Under the pieces are notes generated by a model. That model did no database searches. It was not told the DNA's origin and saw nothing but the letters and a program-made list of their open reading frames with translations. DNA of 39,415 nt from an uncultured Oribacterium sp. (GTDB taxonomy: Bacteria; Bacillota; Clostridia; Lachnospirales; Lachnospiraceae), in the NCBI GenBank assembly GCA_900772695.1, contig CAAGRO010000153.1, positions 1-39,415 on the forward strand, written 5' to 3'. The position numbers and the translations under genes are program-made. Below are positions 24,323 to 33,649 of the stretch, piece by piece. The first letter of the stretch is position 1; each line of letters opens with the position of its first letter.

Positions 24323-25495
24323 TCAGGAGGCGCTGCTGCCTGCGAGGCCGTCGCGCCCCGCCAGATACGTGAAGTATGCACTCTGGAGCGCATAGCGATC
24401 GAGCTTCACGGTATATTCTGCTGCCGATGCGCTGTACTGCGCATCCTCGAGATCACGCGCACTGGCCGCACCCACCGCGTAGCTGCGGGTCACACGTCCG
24501 AGTGTCGTCTGCTGATTCTGAAGATTCAGCTCCGCCTTCTGAAGCTCATTCTGTGCACTCAGAACGGCGTTGTAACGGGCCGTCATGTTTGACTGCACCT
24601 GATTCTCGTCGTTCGTCACCGTGATCTGCGCCGTGTTCTTCGTACCGTCGCTCTCCGCAAGCGCGAGCTTCCGCTGATCGATCCGCAGCTGGTAGTTATT
24701 CTGAAGTGCCGTCTGCGTATCCTGAGCGAGGTTGATCGCTGCGATCATCTCGTCCGTCACCTCCGGCACCGCACAGATCTGCGGCGTCGCATCATAGTTC
24801 CAGCCGAGGTTCACGAGCACGGTCTGCCGTGCCTTCGTGGCCGCCGCGGTCGCCGCCTGCAGCGCCGCCTCGGCATCCTTCGCCGTCTTCTGTGCCGTCA
24901 GCAGCTCGAGCTCCGTGCCGGTGCCCGCCTGCAGCTTCCGCTGTGCAACACCGATCTTCGTCTCGTTGTACGTGGCTGTGAGCTGATCGAGCTCCTTCGT
25001 GAGCTCCGAGGTATAGATCGCGATGATCTGCTGTTTGATGGCCTCTGTCATGTTGTGCTCGGTCTTCTGATTCGTGAGCTCCACGATCTGACGGTCCGAA
25101 TTCTGAATCGTCGTTTCGATGCCCGCGAGTGAAGTACTCCGGGTCATCTCTGCCGACGCATCCGAGATGTCTCCGCCGCCGAGCGAATTCGAATAGGTAT
25201 CTTCGATGGCGTCGAGCACATCGTCGTAGTCGAGGTCATAGGTACCGCTGTTTTCATTATTCCGATAGTTCAGCCACATCGCCGACACCGTCGGATTATA
25301 CTCATGCACGAGGTCCTGCAGTTCCTCCCAGCTGATCACGTTATCACGCAGCGTCGCCCACTGCTCCGCCGTCCGCTCCCGCTCATAGGAGGTCTGCGCC
25401 GGCGCGTAATCCACCGACGCGGCGAGCGCCTGTCCGGACATCGCCATGCAGAGCGCCAGCGTCAGGGCGGTCATCTGCTTTCTGCTTTTCTTCAT
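24323..25495 (-). CDS. TolC-family protein, paralogue 2
   Basis: A 390-residue exported TolC-like protein. The signal peptide reads MKKSRKQMTALTLALCMAM with cleavage near ALA-ASV. The mature part has a TAEQWATLRDNVISWEELQDLVHEY block matching its paralogue, then two coiled-coil hairpins such as KLQAGTGTELELLTAQKTAKDAEAAL and TLGRVTRSYAVGAASARDLEDAQ. The second of these follows the usual TolC internal repeat. The ATG has an AAAGGAG site. About 200 bp separate it from the RND gene, more than elsewhere in the locus, so a secondary promoter is possible. Coupled to paralogue 1 by a 140-bp gap. Confidence 0.78.
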   Translation of the reverse strand: MKKSRKQMTALTLALCMAMSGQALAASVDYAPAQTSYERERTAEQWATLRDNVISWEELQDLVHEYNPTVSAMWLNYRNNENSGTYDLDYDDVLDAIEDTYSNSLGGGDISDASAEMTRSTSLAGIETTIQNSDRQIVELTNQKTEHNMTEAIKQQIIAIYTSELTKELDQLTATYNETKIGVAQRKLQAGTGTELELLTAQKTAKDAEAALQAATAAATKARQTVLVNLGWNYDATPQICAVPEVTDEMIAAINLAQDTQTALQNNYQLRIDQRKLALAESDGTKNTAQITVTNDENQVQSNMTARYNAVLSAQNELQKAELNLQNQQTTLGRVTRSYAVGAASARDLEDAQYSASAAEYTVKLDRYALQSAYFTYLAGRDGLAGSSAS

Positions 25496-25510
25496 TGAAC
25501 TCTCCTTTTC

Positions 25511-25539
25511 GGCGGACCGTCACATCCCGGCGGTCCGCC
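25511..25539 (-). repeat. Hairpin upstream of the TolC-like pair
   Basis: A perfect 9-bp GGCGGACCG/CGGTCCGCC stem with an 11-nt loop, about 5 bp upstream of the ribosome site of the first TolC-like gene. It may set the relative expression of pump and TolC-like proteins. A GTTAG/CTAAC inverted repeat (25674-25689) follows the RND stop. Confidence 0.45.
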
Positions 25540-25694
25540 GTCTGTTTCTCTGATGCAGGCGCCGCGACTGCAGCACCCGCCCACACGCTTTCGGATGCCG
25601 GATCGCACGAAGCGCATCGGTTCCGGGCGCCGTGCAGGCATCCTGTCACGTTTCCGCGACTATTTTATCACGAGTTAGCATATACTAACAGTCC

Positions 25695-28600
25695 TTAATC
25701 CGGAAATCCGTCGGTCATATCCGAATCGTCCACCGGGGTCGGGTCGTCGTCCGGGGTACCGTAGCGCTCCCACTCCGATGCGGCTTTCTGCTGGTAGTAC
25801 TCTGCCGGATTGCGGCCATCCATATAGCCGGCCTCCGGAACATCCTGCTCGACGTTCTTCTTCCGCTTGTCCATGACCGCATAGTATGTCGGCAGCATCA
25901 GAAGGGCGAGGATGGTCGATGCGGTGAGACCACCGACGTCGACGAGGGCGAGGCCCTGCATCATCTGTCCGTTGTCGCCGATTCCCATCGCCATCGGCAC
26001 CATGGAGATGACGGTCGTGAGGGTCGTCATCAGGATCGGACGAAGTCGGGTCGCACCTGCCTCGATGAGGGCGCGCTGCAGCGGCATCGCCATACGGTAC
26101 TGGTTGACGGTATCGACATAGAGGATACCGTTATTTACGACGGTACCGATCAGCATCAGGAAGCCGAGCAGCGACGGCATGGAGATCGTCGCATCCACGA
26201 TCCACAGCAGGAAGAAGGAACCGATCAGCGCAAACGGCAGGGTCGTCATGACCATGAACGAGAAGCGCATGGACTCAAACTGTGCGGCCATGACAACCCA
26301 GATGAGGAAGATCGCGATGACGATGGCCATACCCAGCGAGCTGAACTCCTCCATCATCATCTTCGAGCTGGCATCCTGTGCATAGCCGACACCGTTTGTC
26401 AGGTACTTCGCGATGACCTCCTGATCGATGGTCTTCGCGGTCTTCTTATCGGCTGCATCCGTGTAATCTGCCGTGATGGTCACCTGATACTTACGATCAT
26501 CACGTACGATGGTCGCCGGGGAATCCTCGAACCTGATATCACAGAGATCCTTCAGCTGTACCTGGGCGCCGGTCGGCGTGCTGAGGAAGATATCCTCTAC
26601 CTTCTGAAGCTGATCATACTCATCCTTCGGATACTCGACCCTGACATCCACATCCTCATCGTCGACCTGCATGGTCATGGCCTTCGTACCGGACAGCATG
26701 CTGTAGAGCTGCTGACCGACCTGCACCGGGGTGAGGCCCTCTGCGGCCGCCTTGATCGGGTCGACATGGAACTTGATGAGCGGTGCCGCATTCTCGAGGG
26801 AGGAGTGGACCGCCGTGACATCCTTTCGCTGCTGAAGCTCGGTCACGATCTGGTCGGACGCCTCCTTCAGCCTGTCATAGTTCGTCGAGGTGATGATCGT
26901 CGAATAGGTATCATTATCGACCGACATCGTCGACATCATGCTGTAGGACTCAACGGTGATGACCGCATCCTTCGTACCATCGAGGGCCTTCCGCCATTCG
27001 TTCGCCTTTTCCTTCGTGGACATGCTGCGGTCCTTCTTCAGGTACGCCGTGACACTGTTCCCGCCACTGCTCATCATGGACATCATGCCCGAGCTGCCGG
27101 CACTCACCATATAATCCTCGGTATCCGGATCGGCAGCGACCATGGCCTCGATGTTCTGAAGGATCTTATCCACTTCCTCGATCTTGAGACCCGGCTTCGT
27201 CGAAATCGTGATATTGACCTGACCCTGATCGGTCTGCGGCATCATCTCCATACGGATCTGCGATGCCAGAACAAAGGACAGAATCAGGAGACCGACGGTC
27301 GAGAGAAGCACCAGCTTCTTATGACGAAGCAGCTTCTCCATGATACGACGGTAGCCGCCCTGCATGCTGCGGACTGCCTTATAGGCCGGTGCCTTCGTAT
27401 TCTCCTTCGGCTTATAGAAGACGAAGCAGAGCGGTACGACAGAGACCGCCGAAATCAGCGAGGCGATCATACAGAATACGATGGTGAAGCCGAGTGGTGC
27501 GAAGAACTGTCCGGACAGGCCGGTCATGAAGCCGAGCGGCAGGAATACGACGCAGGTCGTGACGGTCGAACCGAGAACAGATTCTCCAACCGTCTTCACG
27601 GCCTCAACCGCCGCACTGCGACGCGTCTTCACGCCGATCGCCACATACTTATCCATCGCTCGGAAGCAGGCCTCCAGGACGACGATCGAGTTATCGACCA
27701 TCATGCCGACGCCGAGTACCAGCGCAGACATCGTAATCATATTGAGGGAGTAGCCCATCGCCCACATCGCGATGAGGGCGGTCAGGATCGAAATCGGGAT
27801 GGAGGTACCGACGATGAGCGATGCCTTCCAGTCTCCGAAGAAGATGAAGATGATGAGCATCGAAATGATGACGGCCGCAATCATGGTCTGGAATACCGAT
27901 GAAAGCGAGCTCTTGATCATGTCGGCCTCATCCTGTACGACGATGATGTCGAGGTTCTCATCCTTTGCCTTAAGCTCATTTACCTCCTCCATGACTTCCT
28001 TCGACATGGAAACCGCCGAGGAGTCCTGGGTCTTCGTGATGCTCAGCATCATCGTATCGTTGCCATCGTAACGACCGATGGCCGACTTATCCTCCAGTGC
28101 GAGCTGCACGAGAGCGATGTCCTTCAGGTAGATCGTACTGCCGTTGCCGGTGACGATCGGGATATTCTGCAGTGACTGCACATCCGGGTAGCTGACCGAG
28201 GTGGTGACGGAAAGATCCTGGCGGCCGACACTGGTGGTACCGGCCGGAAAACTGAAATCCGCGGCGCTGACAAGCTGTGCCACCGTCGACATGGAGAGGT
28301 GATACTGCTGCAGCTTCTCCGGGATCAGCTGGATCTGTACATACTGCTTCTGTCCACCGGTGGTATCCACCGACGCAACCGTGCTCAGCTTGTTAAACTC
28401 CGGTGCGATGTCATTCTCGACGTAGTTATACATATTTTCCTGCGTCGGGTTCTGGATCGTGAGGTACATGGACGGCTGTCCGTTCATGCTCATTTCGAGA
28501 TAAACCGGGTCATCCGCGCCATCCGGAAGCTTCGACTTGATGGAATCCATTTTCTTCTTCAGCGCATCGTAGGCCTCATCCATATCCGTACCATACTCGT

Positions 28601-28886
28601 ACTGGATGATGGTCATACCAAAGTTTTCCGCAGAACGGGAGGTGACCTCCTTGACATCCGAGAGGACAGATACGCCATCCTCGATCGGCTTCGTAATCAG
28701 CTTATCCACATCCTCCGGTGATGCGCCCGCATAGGTCGTGCTGACGATCATCATCGGCATATCGATGTCCGACATGAGCTCCATCTTCTGGTTCGTGATG
28801 GACATGAATCCGAAAAAGATCAGACTGAGCACCACGAGGAAGGTGGTAACCGGTCTTTTCAGGACAAATTCGGTTATTTTATGCAT
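25695..28886 (-). CDS. RND-family efflux permease (AcrB/SwrC type)
   Basis: A 1063-residue inner-membrane pump that uses an ion gradient to expel drugs, detergents or lipids. It starts with the typical FVLKRPVTTFLVVLSLI helix, followed by the first large extracytoplasmic domain, then a block of helices with VLGVGMMVDNSIVVLEACFR (D398 in the proton-relay helix). The second half repeats this plan: a helix near 525-545, a second large domain and a final helix block with GTVVNNGILYVDTVNQYR. Length and layout match B. subtilis SwrC and AcrB-type pumps. The C-terminus is an acidic tail. It starts 18 bp after the adaptor gene. Confidence 0.93.
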   Translation of the reverse strand: MHKITEFVLKRPVTTFLVVLSLIFFGFMSITNQKMELMSDIDMPMMIVSTTYAGASPEDVDKLITKPIEDGVSVLSDVKEVTSRSAENFGMTIIQYEYGTDMDEAYDALKKKMDSIKSKLPDGADDPVYLEMSMNGQPSMYLTIQNPTQENMYNYVENDIAPEFNKLSTVASVDTTGGQKQYVQIQLIPEKLQQYHLSMSTVAQLVSAADFSFPAGTTSVGRQDLSVTTSVSYPDVQSLQNIPIVTGNGSTIYLKDIALVQLALEDKSAIGRYDGNDTMMLSITKTQDSSAVSMSKEVMEEVNELKAKDENLDIIVVQDEADMIKSSLSSVFQTMIAAVIISMLIIFIFFGDWKASLIVGTSIPISILTALIAMWAMGYSLNMITMSALVLGVGMMVDNSIVVLEACFRAMDKYVAIGVKTRRSAAVEAVKTVGESVLGSTVTTCVVFLPLGFMTGLSGQFFAPLGFTIVFCMIASLISAVSVVPLCFVFYKPKENTKAPAYKAVRSMQGGYRRIMEKLLRHKKLVLLSTVGLLILSFVLASQIRMEMMPQTDQGQVNITISTKPGLKIEEVDKILQNIEAMVAADPDTEDYMVSAGSSGMMSMMSSGGNSVTAYLKKDRSMSTKEKANEWRKALDGTKDAVITVESYSMMSTMSVDNDTYSTIITSTNYDRLKEASDQIVTELQQRKDVTAVHSSLENAAPLIKFHVDPIKAAAEGLTPVQVGQQLYSMLSGTKAMTMQVDDEDVDVRVEYPKDEYDQLQKVEDIFLSTPTGAQVQLKDLCDIRFEDSPATIVRDDRKYQVTITADYTDAADKKTAKTIDQEVIAKYLTNGVGYAQDASSKMMMEEFSSLGMAIVIAIFLIWVVMAAQFESMRFSFMVMTTLPFALIGSFFLLWIVDATISMPSLLGFLMLIGTVVNNGILYVDTVNQYRMAMPLQRALIEAGATRLRPILMTTLTTVISMVPMAMGIGDNGQMMQGLALVDVGGLTASTILALLMLPTYYAVMDKRKKNVEQDVPEAGYMDGRNPAEYYQQKAASEWERYGTPDDDPTPVDDSDMTDGFPD

Positions 28887-28904
28887 GTTGTTCTCTCCTC
28901 AGGT

Positions 28905-30071
28905 TTAGTCTGCTGCACTGGTCTCGGTCGCCGCTGCATCTGTAGTGGATGCGTCCTCGATCGTCTGGCCGTTTTCATCCACGATGCGAACCTCGGCACC
29001 ATCATAGATGTCATCGGTCCAGCTGTTCACGATCTGCTCCGTGCCATCGAGACCGTCGGTCACTTCGTAATTCTGATCATCGGAGATACCGGTGGTGATG
29101 AACACACGCTTTACCGTACCGTTTTCATAGGTATACACATATGGATTTCCACCGGAATAGTACACGGCATCCACCGGCACGAGAAGGGCGTGGTCCGCCT
29201 TCGCCGCCACCAGGGAAAGCTTCGTGCTGCTGCCGTCGGAAAGGGCATCCGCACCGGACAGGGTCGCCTCCACCGGAAAAAGTCCCGACTGCGGATCCAC
29301 GAGCTGACTCAGCTTCGTGACCGTACCACTGTAGCTGCTGCCGCTCTTTTCCACCGTCACGGTCTGCCCCAGCGTCAGGTTCTGAAGGACATCCTCCGTC
29401 ACGTTGAACTTGACAACCTTCGCACCCGTGCCGGTGATGACGCAGAGCTGGGAGGACTGGGACACCATACCGTGCAGGGTCATGTTCTGGTTCTGCACGA
29501 CGCCGGCCGCCGGTGCAGTCACCGTAGCGAACTCCACCTGGGTCTCATAGTTCAGCTTCGCACTCGCTGCCTGGGCCTTTGCAGCATCCACCTGGGAAGC
29601 CGCTGCCTTCGCGGAGTTTGCGGTCTGGTTATAGCTCTGTACGGAGATATCGCCGGACTCGTAGAGCGGCGTCATACGATTCACCGCATCCTGCGCCGTC
29701 GCGGCCTGCTGCGAAGCCGCCTGAACGGAAGCATTGGCCGCCTCCATCTGTGACTTCGCGGCATCGATCTGCTTCTGGTTATCGATCTTCGCGATCGCTG
29801 CGCCCGCCTCGACGGACTGACCGTTCTGCACATAGATCTCGACGAGCTCACCGGCCACCTTCGGGGTGATGTAGTAAGTGTCGGACGGCTGGACCGTGCC
29901 CATGAGCGAGGTCGTCTGCTCGATGTTTCCCTCGGTCGCCGTGGTCAGCGTGACCGCCGGCAGTCCCTTCGTCTGCATCTCCTCCTGTGGCTTCATCATA
30001 CGCGTCGCCACGAGCCCCGCAAAGCCGAGCACGACGACGGCAGCGATGGCGATTTTTACCTGTTTCTTCAT
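28905..30071 (-). CDS. HlyD/AcrA-type membrane fusion protein
   Basis: The periplasmic-adaptor subunit of an RND system, anchored by an N-terminal membrane helix (about 5-25). The 388-residue protein has a split lipoyl domain (SDTYYITPKVAGELVEIYVQ... and VTAPAAGVVQNQNMTLHG). An Ala/Gln-rich alpha-hairpin (about 95-170) lies between the halves, and a beta-barrel domain follows. The C-terminal 20 residues are Ala/Thr/Asp-rich. It lies 32 bp after tetR and 18 bp before the pump, giving the usual adaptor-pump order. The ATG has a CAGGAG site. Confidence 0.9.
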   Translation of the reverse strand: MKKQVKIAIAAVVVLGFAGLVATRMMKPQEEMQTKGLPAVTLTTATEGNIEQTTSLMGTVQPSDTYYITPKVAGELVEIYVQNGQSVEAGAAIAKIDNQKQIDAAKSQMEAANASVQAASQQAATAQDAVNRMTPLYESGDISVQSYNQTANSAKAAASQVDAAKAQAASAKLNYETQVEFATVTAPAAGVVQNQNMTLHGMVSQSSQLCVITGTGAKVVKFNVTEDVLQNLTLGQTVTVEKSGSSYSGTVTKLSQLVDPQSGLFPVEATLSGADALSDGSSTKLSLVAAKADHALLVPVDAVYYSGGNPYVYTYENGTVKRVFITTGISDDQNYEVTDGLDGTEQIVNSWTDDIYDGAEVRIVDENGQTIEDASTTDAAATETSAAD

Positions 30072-30103
30072 ATATAGTCTCCTGTTTTCTGATTGTGTTG
30101 TTT

Positions 30104-30745
30104 TTAGTTTTCTTCTGCGCAGAAATTCGGATCCGCGCCCTCCCGCAGGATCGCGAGTTCCATGTCAAAATTCTGAAGGATACGCTCGTGATGCTCCTGC
30201 GCATGCCCAACGAGCGCCAACACCGTCATCAACGCGATGGCCATACCGAGTCGGATGATGGCCTCAAACTGCCGCGGCCGGTCATAATGCCGGAAGCAGG
30301 CCGGATCGACCTGTTTTCGAAACCACTCTGTCTTCGCCATCTCCGCATGGTCCATCTTTCCACCTTCGGTAAACGCGAGGATGCGCTGCATCATACCACT
30401 CTGCATCATGATGTTGATGTCCTCCTGGATGGCGCCGGCGTCGATGAGCTTTTCGATGCTGTAGACCCATTCGCGAAGCGCTTCCCAGTAGTTCCCCTGT
30501 TTCCGAAGCAGGAGCTCACGGAAATACTGTTCATTCTTCATCCCCTCGTCACGGAATACATAGTGGAGAAGATCCAGCTTATCCTCGAAATAGGTATAGA
30601 AGCTGCCGCGGGAGATGCCGGCTTCCTTGATAATCTGATTGATCGAGGCATCCTCAAACGGAACCCTCGCAAATTCATGCCTTGCTGCCTGTAATATTCT
30701 GTCTTTTTTGTCCTGGGAAAGCTTAAGAAATCTTTCCGTCGCCAT
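30104..30745 (-). CDS. TetR-family repressor of the efflux operon
   Basis: A 213-residue TetR-type regulator. The DNA-binding domain (about 5-55) reads KKDRILQAARHEFARVPFEDASINQIIKEAGISRGSFYTYFEDK, closely matching the family signature. The ligand-binding half is helical and typical in length. The ATG at 30745 is chosen for the AGGAGAGGAG site over an in-frame ATG at 30799. It is the first gene of the tetR-hlyD-RND-tolC-tolC unit and lies just downstream of two tandem operators. Autoregulation and control of the pump are the natural inference. The inducing ligand is unknown. Confidence 0.9.
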   Translation of the reverse strand: MATERFLKLSQDKKDRILQAARHEFARVPFEDASINQIIKEAGISRGSFYTYFEDKLDLLHYVFRDEGMKNEQYFRELLLRKQGNYWEALREWVYSIEKLIDAGAIQEDINIMMQSGMMQRILAFTEGGKMDHAEMAKTEWFRKQVDPACFRHYDRPRQFEAIIRLGMAIALMTVLALVGHAQEHHERILQNFDMELAILREGADPNFCAEEN

Positions 30746-30827
30746 ACATTCTCCTCTCCTTGACGGCGCCTCGAACGCACTGCTGATCAACTGCTTCACG
30801 TCTGTGCCGGTATCGTTTTGTCAAAAA

Positions 30828-30864
30828 AGTGACACATCGTCACTAAAAGTGACACTCTGTCACT
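30828..30864. promoter_or_regulatory. Two tandem palindromic operators for the TetR protein
   Basis: AGTGAC-N5-GTCACT occurs twice, at 30828-30844 and 30848-30864, with centres exactly 20 bp apart (about two helical turns). They cover the first transcribed bases after the predicted promoter. Confidence 0.8.
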
Positions 30865-30874
30865 CGCATTACAC

Positions 30875-30903
30875 AGTATATGCATGCGCTCCGCGTTTGT
30901 CAA
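30875..30903 (-). promoter_or_regulatory. Promoter of the tetR-efflux operon
   Basis: Minus strand: TTGACA (30898-30903), 17 bp, TATACT (30875-30880). The operators lie 11-47 bp downstream of the -10, so bound repressor would block the start or early elongation. Confidence 0.75.
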
Positions 30904-30936
30904 TTCAACAGTTTCGCAAAAAGCGTCGAAAAATCG

Positions 30937-30966
30937 TTGTTTTCTGCGATCTCCGCTAAATTTAAT
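30937..30966 (+). promoter_or_regulatory. Candidate plus-strand promoter of the hydratase-citrate lyase locus
   Basis: TTGTTT (30937-30942), 18 bp, TTTAAT (30961-30966). If used, the transcript would carry the whole 227-bp palindrome in its leader. Confidence 0.35.
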
Positions 30967-30992
30967 AATTTGTTTAGAAATCAGCGAGGCGC

Positions 30993-31219
30993 GGGGCCCG
31001 GAGGGCAGGCAACGGATGCCATACGTAGAGACCGTGTGAAATCAAGCCGGGTCCCCTTAGCGGCACTTGGTGCTATCTCTCCTTGGAACCCTCTAGCAAC
31101 GCTGAGTTTTCATAAAGAAAACTCAGCGATTGCAGAGGGCCTAGTGCCGCTTAGGGTCCCCGGCTTAGATTGAACCGGTCTCGGAGTACTGTGCCTCCGT
31201 TGCCACCCCTCCGAGCCCC
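30993..31219. repeat. 227-bp nested palindrome (MITE-like element)
   Basis: An imperfect inverted repeat covering the whole interval. Outer arms (30993-31016 and 31196-31219) differ at few positions. A second tier pairs CCGGG...AGCGGCACT near 31049 with its complement ending near 31166. The centre is a perfect 12-bp stem (31100-31111 with 31117-31128) around ATAAA. No ORF or clear target-site duplication is visible. Arms share the CGGAGGGG-N-GGCAACGGA core with the 77-bp palindrome at 18.1 kb. It separates the divergent efflux and citrate loci. A further small palindrome, CTGTC-TG-GACAG, lies at 31221-31232. Confidence 0.75.
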
Positions 31220-31258
31220 ACTGTCTGGACAGCAACATAACACCCCAAGGAGGTCCAT

Positions 31259-33556
31259 ATGGTAAAGTTACATGAAGGCGGCGTCTACCTGGTGCACGGA
31301 AGCGAGATCGTTCCGGCATCGGAGTCCGCAAGAGTCGAGCAGCTGACCGGCAAGGCTGCAAACCAGGAAGAGGCGAAGAAGGGTACGATCGCCTATGGCA
31401 TCATGCAGTCCCACAACACGGCAGACACCATGGAGAATCTGAAGATCCGGTTCGATGCAATGGTATCACACGATATCACCTTCGTCGGCATCATCCAGAC
31501 CGCACGTGCCTCCGGCATGGAGAAGTTCCCGCTGCCATACGTGCTGACCTGCTGCCACAACTCACTCTGTGCAGTCGGTGGTACGATCAATGATGACGAC
31601 CACTACTTCGGTCTTTCTGCAGCAAAGAAGTACGGCGGAATCTATGTTCCACCTCACATCGCCGTATGTCATCAGTTCATGCGTGAGAACTTCGCCGGCT
31701 GCGGCAAGATGATCCTCGGCTCCGATTCCCACACCCGCTACGGTGCCCTCGGTACCATGGCGATCGGTGAGGGTGGCGGAGAGCTCAGCAAGCAGCTCCT
31801 CCAGCAGACCTATGACGTCGCTTATCCGGGCGTGGTGGCCATCTACCTCACCGGCAAGCCACAGCCATTCGTCGGCCCACACGATGTTGCACTCGCGATC
31901 GAGCGCGCGGTCTTCAAGAACGGCTATGTCAAGAATAAGGTAATGGAGTTCGTGGGCCCTGGCGTATCCAGCATGACCGCGGATTACCGAAATGGTGTCG
32001 ATGTCATGACGACGGAGACCACCTGCCTGTCCTCCATCTGGAGAACCGATGCGGCCACGAAGGCGTTCCTCGACCAGCATCACAGAGGCGCTGAATTTAA
32101 GGAGCTGAATCCGGCCGACGTCGCTTACTATGACGGCTGCGTCGAGGTCGATCTTTCCAGCATCCGCCCGATGATCGCCCTTCCGTTCCATCCGTCCAAC
32201 GCCTACGAGATCAGCGAGCTCTATGATAACCTTGAGGACATCCTCCGCGCGACCGAGCAGGAAGCGGAGAAGATCGCCGAGGGCAGAGCCCACTTCACCC
32301 TCCTCGACAAGATCACCGCAGATCACCGTCTCCAGGTGCAGCAGGGCATCATCGCCGGCTGTGCAGGCGGTAATTATACCAATGTCGTCGAGGCGGCCCA
32401 TGCACTGAAGAATAAGAACATCGGCGACAGCGAATTCTATCTCAGCGTCTACCCGTCCTCGCAGCCGGTCTATACCGACCTCGACCGCAAGGGACTGCTC
32501 GCAGACCTCATGGATGCGGGCGCCATCATCCGTTCCGCTTTCTGCGGCCCTTGCTTCGGCGCAGGCGACACACCGGCGAACAACGCACTTTCCATCCGTC
32601 ATACGACCCGTAACTTCCCGAACCGTGAGGGCTCGAAGCCGGGCGTAGGCCAGATGTCGGCCGTATGCCTCATGGACGCTCGTTCCATCGCCGCGACCGC
32701 AGCCAACGGCGGTAAGCTGACCTCTGCCGAGGAGCTCGACTGCTGGGGCGATATCCCGGAGTACAACTACGATGACAAGGCATACCAGAACCGCGTATAC
32801 CAGGGCTGGGGCAAGGCAGATCTCGAGCTGCCGCTTCGCTTCGGACCGAACATCAAGGACTGGCCGGAGCAGGAGGTGATGACCGACAACATCCTTCTCA
32901 AGGTTGCGTCGAAGATCCTCGATCCGGTCACTACGACCGATGAGCTCATCCCGTCCGGTGAGACCTCTTCCTATCGTTCGAACCCGCTCGGCCTCGCAGA
33001 GTTCACGCTTTCGAGACGTGATCCGGAGTACGTAGCGCGTGCGAAGGCGGTACGTGATCTCGAGGATGCACGTAAGGCTGGGAAGAACGCGGCAGAGGTA
33101 GAAGAGGTGTTCAAGCTGATCCACCAGATCCCGGGCCAGGAGAACGTGCAGGCGTCCGAGGTCGAGATCGGTTCCACCATCTACGCGAACAAGCCGGGCG
33201 ACGGCTCTGCCCGTGAGCAGGCCGCTTCCTGCCAGCGTGTACTCGGTGCCCTCGCAAACATCACGCAGGAGTATGCAACCAAGCGTTACAGAAGTAACTG
33301 CATGAACTGGGGTATGGTCCCGTTCCACCTGAAGGGTGAGCCGGACAGCTTCGAGGTCGGTGACTACATCTACGTACCGGGCATCCGTCAGGCACTCAGC
33401 GAGAATAAGCTCGACGACATCAAGGCCTATGTGCTGAAGGATGGTCACGCGACCGAGATCGAGCTCTATGTCCTTCCGATGACCGAGAACGAGCGTCAGA
33501 TCGTCATGGACGGCTGCCTCATCAACTTTAACAAGCTGGGCCATGCCAATGCATAA
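31259..33556 (+). CDS. Aconitase-type hydratase
   Basis: A 765-residue 4Fe-4S hydro-lyase of the aconitase superfamily, expected to interconvert citrate, cis-aconitate and isocitrate or a related acid. Candidate cluster ligands are C368 in AGCAGGNYTN and C429/C432 in FCGPCFGAG. The DSHT motif (156-159) and a C-terminal swivel domain with YRSNCMNWGMVPF are also present. It belongs to the aconitase A/B-related hydratase branch found in anaerobes, not to classical AcnA of about 890 residues. The ATG has a perfect AAGGAGG site. Being placed with citrate lyase suggests feeding aconitate or isocitrate into citrate cleavage, though substrate is not proven. It has its own terminator. Confidence 0.85.
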   Translation: MVKLHEGGVYLVHGSEIVPASESARVEQLTGKAANQEEAKKGTIAYGIMQSHNTADTMENLKIRFDAMVSHDITFVGIIQTARASGMEKFPLPYVLTCCHNSLCAVGGTINDDDHYFGLSAAKKYGGIYVPPHIAVCHQFMRENFAGCGKMILGSDSHTRYGALGTMAIGEGGGELSKQLLQQTYDVAYPGVVAIYLTGKPQPFVGPHDVALAIERAVFKNGYVKNKVMEFVGPGVSSMTADYRNGVDVMTTETTCLSSIWRTDAATKAFLDQHHRGAEFKELNPADVAYYDGCVEVDLSSIRPMIALPFHPSNAYEISELYDNLEDILRATEQEAEKIAEGRAHFTLLDKITADHRLQVQQGIIAGCAGGNYTNVVEAAHALKNKNIGDSEFYLSVYPSSQPVYTDLDRKGLLADLMDAGAIIRSAFCGPCFGAGDTPANNALSIRHTTRNFPNREGSKPGVGQMSAVCLMDARSIAATAANGGKLTSAEELDCWGDIPEYNYDDKAYQNRVYQGWGKADLELPLRFGPNIKDWPEQEVMTDNILLKVASKILDPVTTTDELIPSGETSSYRSNPLGLAEFTLSRRDPEYVARAKAVRDLEDARKAGKNAAEVEEVFKLIHQIPGQENVQASEVEIGSTIYANKPGDGSAREQAASCQRVLGALANITQEYATKRYRSNCMNWGMVPFHLKGEPDSFEVGDYIYVPGIRQALSENKLDDIKAYVLKDGHATEIELYVLPMTENERQIVMDGCLINFNKLGHANA

Positions 33557-33609
33557 AGCACGCCATCATCACAAAGGCAGGGCGTTCTGAGCTCGCTTCA
33601 GATGATGAA

Positions 33610-33643
33610 AAACGGGGAGATTCATGTCATCTCCCCGTTTGTG
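33610..33643 (+). terminator. Terminator of the hydratase gene
   Basis: A perfect 12-bp stem (AAACGGGGAGAT with ATCTCCCCGTTT) and 7-nt loop about 55 bp past the stop codon. The short T-run is part of the stem. Confidence 0.75.
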
Positions 33644-33649
33644 TATTAA

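Noticed and set aside
28700..28720. Single DnaA-box-like sequences within genes, for example in the RND pump gene
   Set aside because: Isolated matches without partners occur by chance in coding sequence.
31562..33544. A 660-codon open frame antisense to the hydratase
   Set aside because: No motif or ribosome site; explained by the GC-rich codon use of the hydratase on the other strand.
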